Part shown: positions 24,114 to 31,626 of the stretch, piece by piece | Numbering within the stretch: the stretch's first letter is position 1 | Layout: each line of letters starts with the position of its first letter | Assembly: GCA_018262455.1 (NCBI GenBank) | Contig: JAGSPR010000010.1 | Coordinates: 1-33,358 of the forward strand | DNA: 33,358 bases | Direction: 5' to 3' | Source: Deltaproteobacteria bacterium | GTDB taxonomy: Bacteria > Myxococcota > Polyangia > Haliangiales > Haliangiaceae | Position numbers and translations under genes: made by a program | The notes under the pieces: model-generated | What the model was told of the DNA's origin: nothing | Databases searched by the model: none | Seen by the model: the letters and a program-made list of their open reading frames with translations, nothing else

Positions 24114-24652
24114 GGTTTTCCTGGTACCCGGGTGGACCCGACAGCGAGAGTTTCGATCGAGGGTAGCGAGCTGGCGAATCGGACGAGCGCCTCGGCGGTG
24201 AGTGCCGCGACCTCCGCGGCCAGGTTCGTGCAGAACGTCTTGCGCGCCCCGCTGGCGAAGTCGCCGTGGGGTCGCACCAGATGATCGCAGATGATGTCGG
24301 GCTGATCGGGGCCGGTGGTCGAAAACAGCCGGCGCTGCCAGGCGTCCTGGTACCAGCCCACGGCCGCGCGCAGCTCGGGAGTGACCACGCCGGTCGGAGA
24401 GGGATCGCCCAGCAGCTCGCCGAGCACCTGCTCGCCCGCGCGGATCGCGCCGCACGCCCCCTTGCCGGTGATCCCGCCGCGCCGGAGCGACTGGTAGGCA
24501 GGCGTTGGCAGTCCGAACGTCTCCGCGAGCGCGATCCCGCAGCTGCGGTGCGGCGTGCGGACGCCTTGATAGAGGACAAAGGCCGTGTCGCGCGCGGCCG
24601 CGATGTAGGCGACCTCCGCGGGCGTGAGCTCCCGCTCGCTGGACTCGGCCAT
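24110..24652 (-). CDS. C_GCAxxG_C_C-family-type redox protein
   Basis: This 180-aa protein resembles the putative redox-active C_GCAxxG_C_C family: RSCGIALAETFGLP, then a GGITGKGACGAIRAGEQVLGEL motif (GxCGA and a Gly-rich turn), then a helix WYQDAWQRR, and two later cysteines in IICDHLVRPHGDF and KTFCTNLAAEVAALT. Family members are found near electron-transfer or C1 genes and are thought to have a redox role; the function is not established. It is the first gene of a coupled pair; its stop overlaps the start of the 132-aa gene. It diverges from the TonB-like gene across only 40 bp. Confidence 0.7.
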   Translation of the reverse strand: MAESSERELTPAEVAYIAAARDTAFVLYQGVRTPHRSCGIALAETFGLPTPAYQSLRRGGITGKGACGAIRAGEQVLGELLGDPSPTGVVTPELRAAVGWYQDAWQRRLFSTTGPDQPDIICDHLVRPHGDFASGARKTFCTNLAAEVAALTAEALVRFASSLPSIETLAVGSTRVPGKP

Positions 24653-24692
24653 TGGGGGATGCTACTGCGGAGGTGGTCGCTCGTCGAGAATC

Positions 24693-26384
24693 GTGCAACC
24701 CCTCGTCATTCAAAGTGGCTCGATTCGACGCGCGCTCGCCTGCTCGGCCCTGCTGCACGCGGTGATCGCCGTGCTCGTGTCGCGGTCGTGCGATCCGATG
24801 GATCGTCACGAGGTCGACACCGTCGATATCGAGCTCGCACCGCCCCCGCCGCCGGTCGAGGCGCTGCCGGCCGAGGTCGCGAAGCCGCCCGAGCAGGATC
24901 TCGCGGGCAAGCCAGACGAGTCCGGACCGGCCTCGACGGTGCCCTCCCCCGGGGAAGGCCCCGGGCTCGATGCCGGGGTCGACGCACCCGCGGATGCCGG
25001 CGTCGACGCACCGACCGACGCACCGACCGATGCACCGACCGACGCACCGCCGAACCCGCCCGACGCGCTCGCCGATGCCGAGGTGATGGTCGCGCTCGGC
25101 GATGCCGGCGTCGATGGCGCGCTGGTCGCGGTGGTGGACGATGCCGGCGCGCCGGTGGCGACGGCTGCCGACGCTGGTGCCGGCGACCCGACGCAGGTCG
25201 CGCTGGGTTCGGGCTCGGGCTCGGGCTCGAACGGAGGTGGCGCCGGGTCTGGGTCGGGCGTGGGCGGAATCGGCTCGGGGTCCGGCGCGCTCGCGACCGA
25301 GGCGGGCTCGGGCTCCGGGGTGGCGGGCGCCACGAACGAGCCGGCGGTGGACGGCGCCCCGACGACGGCGGGGACCGCGGCGAACCTGCTCGGGTACTTT
25401 CCCGCGGGTCACACGGTCACCGCGCTGATCCGGTTCGATCGCCTGCGCGGCACCGAGTGGGCGGGCCAGACCGAGCGCCTGCTCCGGCCGATGCCCGACT
25501 ACCACGTGCTGTTCGGACGCCACGACGCCAAGATCTACGACAAGCTCGACACGCTGGTGATCTCGACGCCCCGGCCGCGCGACGCCACCGCCACCACGCT
25601 CGTCGCGCACACGCACCTGACCCGCTCGGCACTCCGCGACTTCCTCGGCGCGACGACCTCGGTGACCTGGTCCTCGTCGAAGGGCGGCCTGCTCGGCAAG
25701 CGCACGGGCAAGGTGTTCCCCGGCGACAAGCGGCTATTCCTGTCGCCGTTCAAGGGCTGGTTCCTGCTCGCGCAGCCGGCGGATCTCGGCGCGCTGACCG
25801 CCGCGGCGCCCGGCGAGGTCGACGCCATCGAAGCCTCGGGCAAGCTGCCGCCCTGGCTCGCCGGCATCCGCAAGATCGAGAGCGAGTCCGGTGACCCGCG
25901 CGGGCCCGAGCCGGATCGATCCAAGTCGGTCCGCGCGGAGCAAGGATCGGCTTCACCCCACGGCGAGGGTCCCCCGCCAGGGGGGCCCGCGCTCGTGCTC
26001 ACCGTGGCGCTCGGTGGCCAGCGGCTCGAGCTCGGTGACAACGACTTCGGGCTCGGCGTGAAGAGCCTCCCGACCCCCGATCGCCTCTCGCTCGCGATGG
26101 AGCTCGTCAAGCAGGGCTGGCTCGTGCGCGGCAACATGCGGTTCCGGAGTGACGCGGCCGCGGCCGAGTTCATCGCCGCTGCGCTGTCTGCTCAGCAGCG
26201 GATTGGCGACAGCCGGGTCCTCCAGGCCGCGATCGGCAAGGCAGCGGCCCGCGTCATCGCCAACCTGTCGTTCGCGCGCACCGGCCCGCGCGTCTCGTAT
26301 GCCACCTCGATCTCGATCGCCGACACCCGTGCGCTGATGTCGGTGGCGGCGCAGCAACTGGATGCCTATTACGGCAGCCCCTGA
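24693..26384 (+). CDS. TonB-like N-terminus fused to a long low-complexity linker and an unknown C-terminal domain
   Basis: This 563-aa protein starts with GTG at 24693, the only usable start in the open frame. The N-terminus (IRRALACSALLHAVIAVLVSRS) is a TonB-type transmembrane anchor, followed by a Pro/Glu-rich segment (APPPPPVEALPAEVAKPPEQ), a DAPT repeat region and a Gly/Ser-rich linker (GSGSGSGSNGGGAGSGSG). The C-terminal ~330 residues (NLLGYFPAGHTVTALIRFDRLRG ... KIYDKLDTLVISTPRP ... LTVALGGQRLELGDNDFGL) form a large domain I do not recognise; it is not the classic TonB C-terminal domain. The architecture suggests a periplasm-spanning energiser or tether, but this is inference. It diverges from the redox gene over 40 bp; the following lipoprotein-like gene is 49 bp downstream. 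Confidence 0.6.
   Translation: MQPLVIQSGSIRRALACSALLHAVIAVLVSRSCDPMDRHEVDTVDIELAPPPPPVEALPAEVAKPPEQDLAGKPDESGPASTVPSPGEGPGLDAGVDAPADAGVDAPTDAPTDAPTDAPPNPPDALADAEVMVALGDAGVDGALVAVVDDAGAPVATAADAGAGDPTQVALGSGSGSGSNGGGAGSGSGVGGIGSGSGALATEAGSGSGVAGATNEPAVDGAPTTAGTAANLLGYFPAGHTVTALIRFDRLRGTEWAGQTERLLRPMPDYHVLFGRHDAKIYDKLDTLVISTPRPRDATATTLVAHTHLTRSALRDFLGATTSVTWSSSKGGLLGKRTGKVFPGDKRLFLSPFKGWFLLAQPADLGALTAAAPGEVDAIEASGKLPPWLAGIRKIESESGDPRGPEPDRSKSVRAEQGSASPHGEGPPPGGPALVLTVALGGQRLELGDNDFGLGVKSLPTPDRLSLAMELVKQGWLVRGNMRFRSDAAAAEFIAAALSAQQRIGDSRVLQAAIGKAAARVIANLSFARTGPRVSYATSISIADTRALMSVAAQQLDAYYGSP
25005..25052 (+). repeat. 12-bp DAPT-coding repeat
   Basis: Four near-identical units of gacgcaccgacc (one with gat) encode the DAPT repeats of the TonB-like protein. 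Confidence 0.8.
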
Positions 26385-26433
26385 CCCCCGAACTCGCATT
26401 GCTCCAGAGCCGACGACGTTGCATCCTGATCCC

Positions 26434-27405
26434 ATGCGCCTCGCCGCCGTGATCGCCGCCGTGATCGCCGGCAGCGCCTGCCGCGGGACACCACCGAGGC
26501 TGTCGCCGGTGGCGGGCGGGGACAAGGACGACGGGCACGGCGAGCTCGCGAAGGCATCGACGCGGTTCATGACCGCCGAGGAATCCGACGACGATCTCTT
26601 CGCATCGTCCGGGCGCGGCGCGCTGCACAAGCACGAGCGCGCGTCTGGCGATGACGCGTACGGGGGGAGCCCCTACGGCGGCTCGGGATACGCGAGCTTC
26701 ATCGTGCCGACCTGGTCGTACCCGTCGGTGAATCGCACACCGAAGTACAACCAGGTGGTGGGATTATCGGGCGCGATCGAGGGCGTGGTGAGCTGGCGGG
26801 GTTCGGTGCCTGCACCGCGCGCGACGGGATGTGGCCCGATCGAGAGCCTGCGAATGGCCGCCGACCGGGGCGTCGCCGACGTCCTCGTCTACATCGAGCA
26901 CGTCGAGATCGGACGCCCTCTGCCCAACGAGGGTCTGCCGGCGAGCGTAGGCGGCCTCGTCATCAAGCGCGGCTGTGCGCTGGTCCCGACGCTGCAGATC
27001 GTGACCCCGCTCCCCGCCGCGCTGTCGATCCACGGCGACGCACACCAGGCTCGCATCGTCGTCACGAACGCGCCGTCTGCGCCGAAGCTGCTCGAGCTTC
27101 AGGAAGCCGGCCGCGCTTCGCTGGAAGTCGCGGCCGGGGTGACCCGGATCGACGCAGCGGATGGCTCCCTCGCCCCCGCCTGGGTGGTCGCGCTCGACAC
27201 GCCTTACTACGCGGTCACCGACGATCATGGACACTTCCGGATCGACGAGCTGGCACCGGGCAGCTACGAGGTCACGATCTGGCAGGCCCCGCTTCCGAGC
27301 GGCGGAACCGGCGCGATCAAGTATGGCGCCCCAACCATCGCTCATCGCTCGATCAAGGTCGACGCGATGAAGGCCGCCCGGCTCGACATCGCGCTCGGCC
27401 GCTGA
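26434..27405 (+). CDS. Secreted carboxypeptidase-regulatory-like protein, lipoprotein-like
   Basis: This 323-aa protein starts with a short hydrophobic leader (MRLAAVIAAVIAGSACRG) that may be a signal or a weak lipobox (GSAC). An acidic/charged and Gly/Tyr-rich stretch follows (YGGSPYGGSGYASFIVPTWSYPS). It then has two beta-sandwich segments: GAIEGVVSWRGSVPAPRATG with LVYIEHVEIGRPLPNEG ... KRGCALVPTLQIVTP, typical of plastocyanin-like/methylamine-utilisation carboxypeptidase-regulatory domains, and a C-terminal CarboxypepD_reg repeat (YYAVTDDHGHFRIDELAPGSYEVTIWQA). It is probably periplasmic or surface-located with an unknown ligand. Start is the ATG at 26434. It precedes the 88-aa/comEA operon. 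Confidence 0.75.
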   Translation: MRLAAVIAAVIAGSACRGTPPRLSPVAGGDKDDGHGELAKASTRFMTAEESDDDLFASSGRGALHKHERASGDDAYGGSPYGGSGYASFIVPTWSYPSVNRTPKYNQVVGLSGAIEGVVSWRGSVPAPRATGCGPIESLRMAADRGVADVLVYIEHVEIGRPLPNEGLPASVGGLVIKRGCALVPTLQIVTPLPAALSIHGDAHQARIVVTNAPSAPKLLELQEAGRASLEVAAGVTRIDAADGSLAPAWVVALDTPYYAVTDDHGHFRIDELAPGSYEVTIWQAPLPSGGTGAIKYGAPTIAHRSIKVDAMKAARLDIALGR

Positions 27406-27413
27406 CGGTTGGT

Positions 27414-27471
27414 CGTCCGGCCTGCTGTCCGGCCACCGGACAGGTTGTCCGCATGCCGGCGATCCCGGACA
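27414..27471. promoter_or_regulatory. Cluster of five TGTCCGG half-sites (candidate enhancer/UAS)
   Basis: Half-sites lie at 27414 (CGTCCGG), 27426 (TGTCCGG), 27436 (CCGGACA), 27446 (TGTCCGC) and 27465 (CCGGACA). The second and third form a perfect palindrome TGTCCGGCCACCGGACA (27426-27442). Starts are 12, 10, 10 and 19 bp apart, close to helical turns. The cluster sits 31-88 bp upstream of the sigma-54 promoter candidate at 27502. Confidence 0.6.
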
Positions 27472-27501
27472 GCGAACCGTGTGTGTTCGAATGGTTACGA
27501 A

Positions 27502-27517
27502 TGGCATCACGGTTGCT
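27502..27517 (+). promoter_or_regulatory. Candidate sigma-54 (-24/-12) promoter of the comEA operon
   Basis: TGGCATCACGGTTGCT matches TGGCACG-N4-TTGCW at all positions except two in the less conserved middle. GG at 27503-27504 and GC at 27515-27516 have exact -24/-12 spacing. The predicted start is near 27528, about 30 bases before the ATG at 27559, with a GGAAGGA Shine-Dalgarno in between. Confidence 0.6.
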
Positions 27518-27558
27518 CCATGCCTCGTCGACGCAACGACGTCGGAAGGAAGCCTGTG

Positions 27559-27825
27559 ATGCAAAAGCGAATGTTCAAAGTCATGACCAGAGTCGAAAAG
27601 AAGGGGGGAGGCGGGTACTGGATGCGCGTCGGGTCCGGGTTCGAGAACAAGGACGCCTCGTTCAACATCCTGCTCGAGGCGATGCCGAAATCGTTCGAGC
27701 TCCACATGCGCGAGCTCGATGAAGAAGACCTGCGCAAGCGCGAATCCCATGCGCGGGGGGCGAACGGCAATGGTGCGCACAGCGTCACCGCTCGCTCGCA
27801 GACGCCCGACGCCGTGCCGTTCTGA
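27559..27825 (+). CDS. Small basic protein with SSB-like C-terminal tip (88 aa)
   Basis: This 88-aa protein is basic and starts at an ATG preceded by GGAAGGA. The N-terminal half (MQKRMFKVMTRVEKKGGGGYWMRVGSGFENKDASFNILLEAMPKS) has the alternating hydrophobic pattern of a small beta-barrel-like domain; similar YW-x-R-x-G-x-x-F-x-N-K-D-x-S motifs occur in hypothetical proteins of many bacteria. The C-terminal half is low complexity and ends TPDAVPF, similar to the DDDIPF tip of SSB, though with one acidic residue fewer. It is followed by comEA after 28 bp in the same direction and lies behind a sigma-54-like promoter. I infer that it binds nucleic acid during DNA uptake; no biochemical evidence is visible. 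The start is well supported by the ribosome binding site; an upstream ATG at 27520 also exists. Confidence 0.72.
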   Translation: MQKRMFKVMTRVEKKGGGGYWMRVGSGFENKDASFNILLEAMPKSFELHMRELDEEDLRKRESHARGANGNGAHSVTARSQTPDAVPF

Positions 27826-27853
27826 TCTCCCCTGTCTTGGAAAGGAATCCGAC

Positions 27854-28297
27854 ATGTCCATCTCGATCTCGAAGCTCGGGCGTCGCCTCGCGACGTTCGT
27901 CGCCCTCGTCGCCCTCGTCGCCGCCATGGGCGGTACCTGGACCTCCAATCTCGCGTTCGCGGCACCGACCACGGCCGCGACCCAACCGGTGACCAAGCCC
28001 TCACCCTCAGGCGCGGTCCTCGATCGCGGCGATGACGACCGCGCGGCACCCAAGCCGGCGAAGAAGGAGGTGAGCGGGAAGCTCAACCTCAACACGGCCA
28101 GCGAGGACCAGCTGATGCTGCTGCCCACCGTCGGGCCCTCCAAGGCCGAGCGCATCGTGGTGTGGCGCAAGAAGAACGCGGGCTTCAAGCGCGTCGCGGA
28201 TCTCCGGCGAGTGAAGGGGTTCGGCTACCGGACCTACAAGCGCCTCGAGCCGTTCCTCGACATCAAGGGTGACACCACGCTCGCCGCGAAGCGCTGA
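27854..28297 (+). CDS. comEA: ComEA-type helix-hairpin-helix DNA uptake protein
   Basis: ComEA binds incoming double-stranded DNA in the periplasm or on the membrane during natural transformation. The 147-aa protein starts with an ATG preceded by AAAGGA and has a signal/anchor segment (residues ~9-36, RRLATFVALVALVAAMGGTWTSNLAFA), then a charged linker (DRGDDDRAAPKPAKKEVSG), then the double helix-hairpin-helix: KLNLNTASEDQLMLLPTVGPSKAERIVVWRKKN and FKRVADLRRVKGFGYRTYKRLEPF. The LNLNTAS and GPSKAE/GFGYRTYK motifs are clear. It is the second gene of an operon with the 88-aa protein. HhH proteins of this kind also occur as general DNA binders, but the export signal makes the ComEA role most likely. 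A terminator hairpin follows. Confidence 0.9.
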   Translation: MSISISKLGRRLATFVALVALVAAMGGTWTSNLAFAAPTTAATQPVTKPSPSGAVLDRGDDDRAAPKPAKKEVSGKLNLNTASEDQLMLLPTVGPSKAERIVVWRKKNAGFKRVADLRRVKGFGYRTYKRLEPFLDIKGDTTLAAKR

Positions 28298-28313
28298 GCC
28301 GCGATCTGTTCGT

Positions 28314-28351
28314 CGGCGCGGCGACTCGTCCTCCCTCGGGTCGTCGCGCCG
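28314..28351 (+). terminator. Hairpin after comEA
   Basis: CGGCGCGGCGAC (28314-28325) pairs with GTCGTCGCGCCG (28340-28351): a 12-bp stem with one G-U pair and a 14-nt loop, 16 bp after the comEA stop. A short TTGTT follows; no long T-run. Confidence 0.55.
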
Positions 28352-28414
28352 GCACTTGTTCGATCAGCGCGGTCGTTGGCGTAACCCACACCGAGCCTGA
28401 CGTAGAGTGCGGGC

Positions 28415-29776
28415 ATGACTCTGTCGATGGCCACGCCATCCACCTCACCGTCTCTCGCCGACGACGCGAAGCGCGTGTGCCAGGCGCTGCTGCGCATGGA
28501 CACCACCAACCCGCCCGGAAACGAGCGGATCTGCGCCGAATTTCTCGCGCGCGAGCTGTCCGAGGTCGGTTACCGGCCAGAGTTGCTCGAGGCGCGGCCG
28601 GCACGCACGAACCTGGTCGTGCGTCACCGCGGCACGGGGGCGTTGCCGCCCTTGCTGCTGACAGCACACCTCGACGTGGTCGAAGCAGACCCCACGAAGT
28701 GGCGGAGGCCGCCGTTCTCGGGCGAGGAATACGAGGGTTGTCTGTGGGGCCGCGGCGCGATCGACATGAAGAACATGGCCGCGATGTGCACCGCGATCAT
28801 GCGCAGGCTCGCCGTCACCAAGACCGTGCTGGCGCGCGACATCATCTTCGCGGCAGTCGCCGACGAAGAAGCCGGCTGCGATCTAGGATCTCGATTCCTC
28901 GTCGAGCAGCACCGCTCGCTCATCGAGGCGGAGTACGCGATCGGCGAGTCGGGCGGCTTCTCGCTCCACCTCGGGGACACGACGTTCTATCCGATCCAGG
29001 TCGCCGAGAAGGGCTTCTGCTGGGTTCGCGCCCGCATCACCGGCGAGCCCGGACACGGGTCGATGCCGCGACATGACAGCGCGGTCACCAAGCTCGGAGA
29101 GGCGCTGACGACGCTCGGTCGCGCCCAGCTACCGGTGCACCCGACGAGCCACGTCGCAAGCTTCCTCGACGCGCTCCGCGCGCGTCAGCCCACGTTGCTC
29201 CAGCCACTCGTCAAGCTGCTCGCGCGGCCCCACCTGCTCGCGCGCGTGGCACGCCTGGTTCCCGGCGCCTCGATCGCGCGCAGCTTCTCGGCGCTGCTCA
29301 GCAACACCGCGGCTGCGACGGTCGTGCGGGCCGGCAGCAAGACCAACGTCATCCCTGGCGTGGCGGAGTTCGAGATCGACGGCCGGACGCTGCCCGGTCA
29401 GACGGATGACGACCTGCTCCGCGAGCTGCGCGAGATCCTGGGGCCCGAGGTCGAGCTCGAGATCATCAAGTCCTGCCCACCGACGGTCACCGAGCCGATC
29501 GCGTCCCCACTCTACGACGCGATCACTCGCCAGGTCATCGCACGCGAGCCCGATGCCTGCGTGGTCCCATACCTGATCCCCGGCTTCACCGATGCCAAGT
29601 ACTTCAGCCAGATGGGTGCGCGGTGGTACGGCTTCTCGCCGGTCAAGATCGAGAAGGGCTCGGGGATCCGGTTCGCCGATATGTTCCACGGCCATGACGA
29701 GCGGATCCCGGTGAGCGGCCTGGCGTGGGGCGTCGACGTGCTCGACGCCGTGGTCCGCGAGATCGGGCAGTCCTGA
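28415..29776 (+). CDS. M20-family metallopeptidase
   Basis: This 453-aa protein has the M20 metallopeptidase layout with two zinc ions: TAHLDVVEADP (His/Asp ligand), WGRGAIDMKNM (bridging Asp), VADEEAGCD (catalytic Glu and ligand Glu), then the dimerisation domain (ITGEPGHGSMPRH ... AGSKTNVIPGVAEFEIDGRTLPG), and the last ligand His in ADMFHGHDERI. The family removes amino acids or acyl groups from peptides or N-acyl amino acids; the substrate here is unknown. No signal peptide is seen. The gene starts at the ATG at 28415, 117 bp after comEA, and rarD begins about 20 bp after its stop, so the two may be cotranscribed. Confidence 0.92.
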   Translation: MTLSMATPSTSPSLADDAKRVCQALLRMDTTNPPGNERICAEFLARELSEVGYRPELLEARPARTNLVVRHRGTGALPPLLLTAHLDVVEADPTKWRRPPFSGEEYEGCLWGRGAIDMKNMAAMCTAIMRRLAVTKTVLARDIIFAAVADEEAGCDLGSRFLVEQHRSLIEAEYAIGESGGFSLHLGDTTFYPIQVAEKGFCWVRARITGEPGHGSMPRHDSAVTKLGEALTTLGRAQLPVHPTSHVASFLDALRARQPTLLQPLVKLLARPHLLARVARLVPGASIARSFSALLSNTAAATVVRAGSKTNVIPGVAEFEIDGRTLPGQTDDDLLRELREILGPEVELEIIKSCPPTVTEPIASPLYDAITRQVIAREPDACVVPYLIPGFTDAKYFSQMGARWYGFSPVKIEKGSGIRFADMFHGHDERIPVSGLAWGVDVLDAVVREIGQS

Positions 29777-29796
29777 TCGGAGCGGCCGGGACCACC

Positions 29797-30792
29797 GTGC
29801 ATGACCGGCGCGGGCTGCTCTACGGCGTCTCGGCCTACGCCCTGTGGGGCGTGGTCCCGGTGTTCTGGAAGCTGCTGGCCGGCATCGATCCGGTCGAGGT
29901 GCTCGCCCATCGCATCGTCTGGGGCGTCGCGGCGTTCGCGCTGATCGTGCCATTCGCCGGTGCCGGGCCGGCGTTGCGCGTCGCGATGCGAGACCGCCGC
30001 ACCCTCGCCGTGATGGCGCTCTCTGGCTCGCTGCTCGCACTCAACTGGGGGATCTTCGTCGGCTCGGTCGCGACTGGCCACCTGCTCGAGGCCAGCCTCG
30101 GCTACTTCATCAACCCACTCGTCTCGGTCGGGCTAGGCATGGTCGTGCTCGGCGAGCGCATGCGCAGGCTGCAGTGGCTCGCGATCGCCTTCGCCTTCGC
30201 GGGGGTCGTGCTGATGACCTGGTACGCCGGTCGAATCCCCTGGATCTCGCTCCTGCTGGCCGCGACCTTCGGGTCCTACGGACTCGTGCGCAAGGTCGCG
30301 CGAGTCGAGTCGCTGGTGGGCTCGACGCTGGAGACCGCCCTGCTCGCGCCGATCGCCGCCGGCTACCTCGTGCTGGTCGCGATGCGGGGAGAGGGCGCGC
30401 TCGGCCACACCGATGCCACCACACACCTCTTGCTGGTAGCCACCGGCGTCGTCACCGCGGGGCCGCTGTTGCTGTTCACCAGCGCGGCGCGGCGGCTACC
30501 GCTGTCGACCATCGGCTTCCTCCAGTACCTGTCGCCGACCGGCCAGTTCCTGCTCGCCGTCCTGGTCTACGGCGAGCCGTTCTCGGCGGACAGGTTGCTC
30601 GCCTTTGCCCTGATCTGGGCGGGCCTCGCCGTGTTCTCGCTCGACCTGCTCCGGCTACGTAGGCGGCCGCGCGTCGCGGATCCGAGCCCTACCAGCGATG
30701 CCGCGGATCGACGCGCACCAGCTTCGCGACCAGGTCGGGACGATCCATCAAGCGATCGACGGCGAGCTCGAGGCTCGGATCCTGGTGATTGA
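29797..30792 (+). CDS. rarD: RarD-type EamA permease with unusual C-terminal extension
   Basis: This is a 331-aa EamA/DMT-superfamily permease (RarD) with about ten membrane segments. The N-terminus (MHDRRGLLYGVSAYALWGVVPVFWKLLAGIDPVEVLAHRIVWG) and the centre (LNWGIFVGSVATGHLLEASLGYFINPL) are diagnostic of RarD. It starts at GTG 29797 with GGGA five bases before. The expected C-terminus lies near FALIWAGLAVFSLDLLRL; the frame then runs on for about 45 residues of basic Ser/Asp-rich sequence that is read antisense to a gene remnant at 30689-30805. This tail is probably not functional. Function is inferred from the family (small-molecule permease, chloramphenicol-resistance related in some bacteria), not proven here. 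Confidence 0.88.
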   Translation: MHDRRGLLYGVSAYALWGVVPVFWKLLAGIDPVEVLAHRIVWGVAAFALIVPFAGAGPALRVAMRDRRTLAVMALSGSLLALNWGIFVGSVATGHLLEASLGYFINPLVSVGLGMVVLGERMRRLQWLAIAFAFAGVVLMTWYAGRIPWISLLLAATFGSYGLVRKVARVESLVGSTLETALLAPIAAGYLVLVAMRGEGALGHTDATTHLLLVATGVVTAGPLLLFTSAARRLPLSTIGFLQYLSPTGQFLLAVLVYGEPFSADRLLAFALIWAGLAVFSLDLLRLRRRPRVADPSPTSDAADRRAPASRPGRDDPSSDRRRARGSDPGD

Positions 30793-30805
30793 CGAGCCGA
30801 GCCTC
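30689..30805 (-). pseudogene. 3' remnant of a paralogue of the 30901 gene
   Basis: On the minus strand this fragment reads EARLVNHQDPSLELAVDRLM then DRPDLVAKLVRVDPRHRW, stopping at 30689. It matches the C-terminus of the intact gene at 30901 (DARIVKDQKQSIELAVDRLM, then KRPDLARQL) at 18 of 29 aligned residues. No start or N-terminal part lies upstream of it, so it is probably a broken duplicate. It lies antisense to the C-terminal extension of rarD. Confidence 0.7.
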
Positions 30806-30900
30806 GTGCGATTCGAGACATGACAGATCCTGTGTCGGATCGGAGGCATGCGCGGTCGGTGCGGGGCGGGAATGGCGGACTGAACCAGCTCGGCGCCGTC

Positions 30901-31626
30901 TCAGCTTCCGAGTAGCTGCCGTGCCAGGTCGGGGCGCTTCATCAGGCGATCGACGGCGAGCTCGATGCTCTGCTTCTGATCCTTCACGATCCGCGCATCG
31001 ACCTGGCGGTACTTCGCGAGCAGCCGCTGGTCCTCGCGACGGCGCATCCCGGCGTCGACGAGGACGGGATCGTCGGGCTCGGGCTGCATGACCGGCCGGT
31101 TCGAGACCGGCCGGAACGGCGCCTGGATCGCGGCGATCTCGGCCTGCGTCAGGCCCGACGTCAGGATCCAGTCCATGAGCGGGCCGTGCGTGACGTCCGC
31201 GAGCCGGATGAAGTTGTTCTGCTCGGCGACCTGAACGACGAGGTCGTCCTGGCCGGACGCCTTGATGATGGTCGCGGCCGCGCACAGGTGCCCGGCCTCG
31301 TCGTGCCACACGTTGAGCTTGCTCGCGCTGTACGTGTTGTTCGGAAACACGCCGCGATTCTGATAGCTGCGGAAGCGGGAGAGGTTCGCCGCGCGATTGG
31401 CAACGAGCCTCGCGCGGACCGATGCGCGATCGAGCGCGCGAGGCTGGATCGTCGGATACTCGAGATCACCGAGATCGGCGATCCCCGCGCCGGGAGGCGG
31501 CTGGGCCCAGCGGTGCTGAGAGGATTGACCGGAGGGCTCGGACGGCTCGGACGGCTCGGCGCGATCGGCCCAAGCAGACGAGGTCAGGGCGGTGAAGAGC
31601 GAGGCTGTGATCAACCAACGGGACAT
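30901..31626 (-). CDS. Secreted hypothetical protein
   Basis: I do not recognise this 241-aa protein. It has a signal peptide (MSRWLITASLFTALTSSAWA, cut before DR) and an AAGGA Shine-Dalgarno six bases before the ATG at 31624-31626. A Pro/Ser/Glu-rich stretch (EPSEPSEPSGQSS) follows, then a folded region: YPTIQPRALDRASVRARLVANRAANLSRFRSY, NNTYSASKLNVWHDEAGHLCAAATIIKASGQDDLVVQVAEQNNFIRLADV, and THGPLMDWILTSGLTQAEIAAIQAP. The HLCAAATIIKASG segment looks like the core of a small hydrolase-like or binding domain, but no family can be named. The last ~30 residues (VDARIVKDQKQSIELAVDRLMKRPDLARQLLGS) are duplicated as a remnant 100 bp further on. Downstream of an MFS gene on the same strand. Confidence 0.78.
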   Translation of the reverse strand: MSRWLITASLFTALTSSAWADRAEPSEPSEPSGQSSQHRWAQPPPGAGIADLGDLEYPTIQPRALDRASVRARLVANRAANLSRFRSYQNRGVFPNNTYSASKLNVWHDEAGHLCAAATIIKASGQDDLVVQVAEQNNFIRLADVTHGPLMDWILTSGLTQAEIAAIQAPFRPVSNRPVMQPEPDDPVLVDAGMRRREDQRLLAKYRQVDARIVKDQKQSIELAVDRLMKRPDLARQLLGS

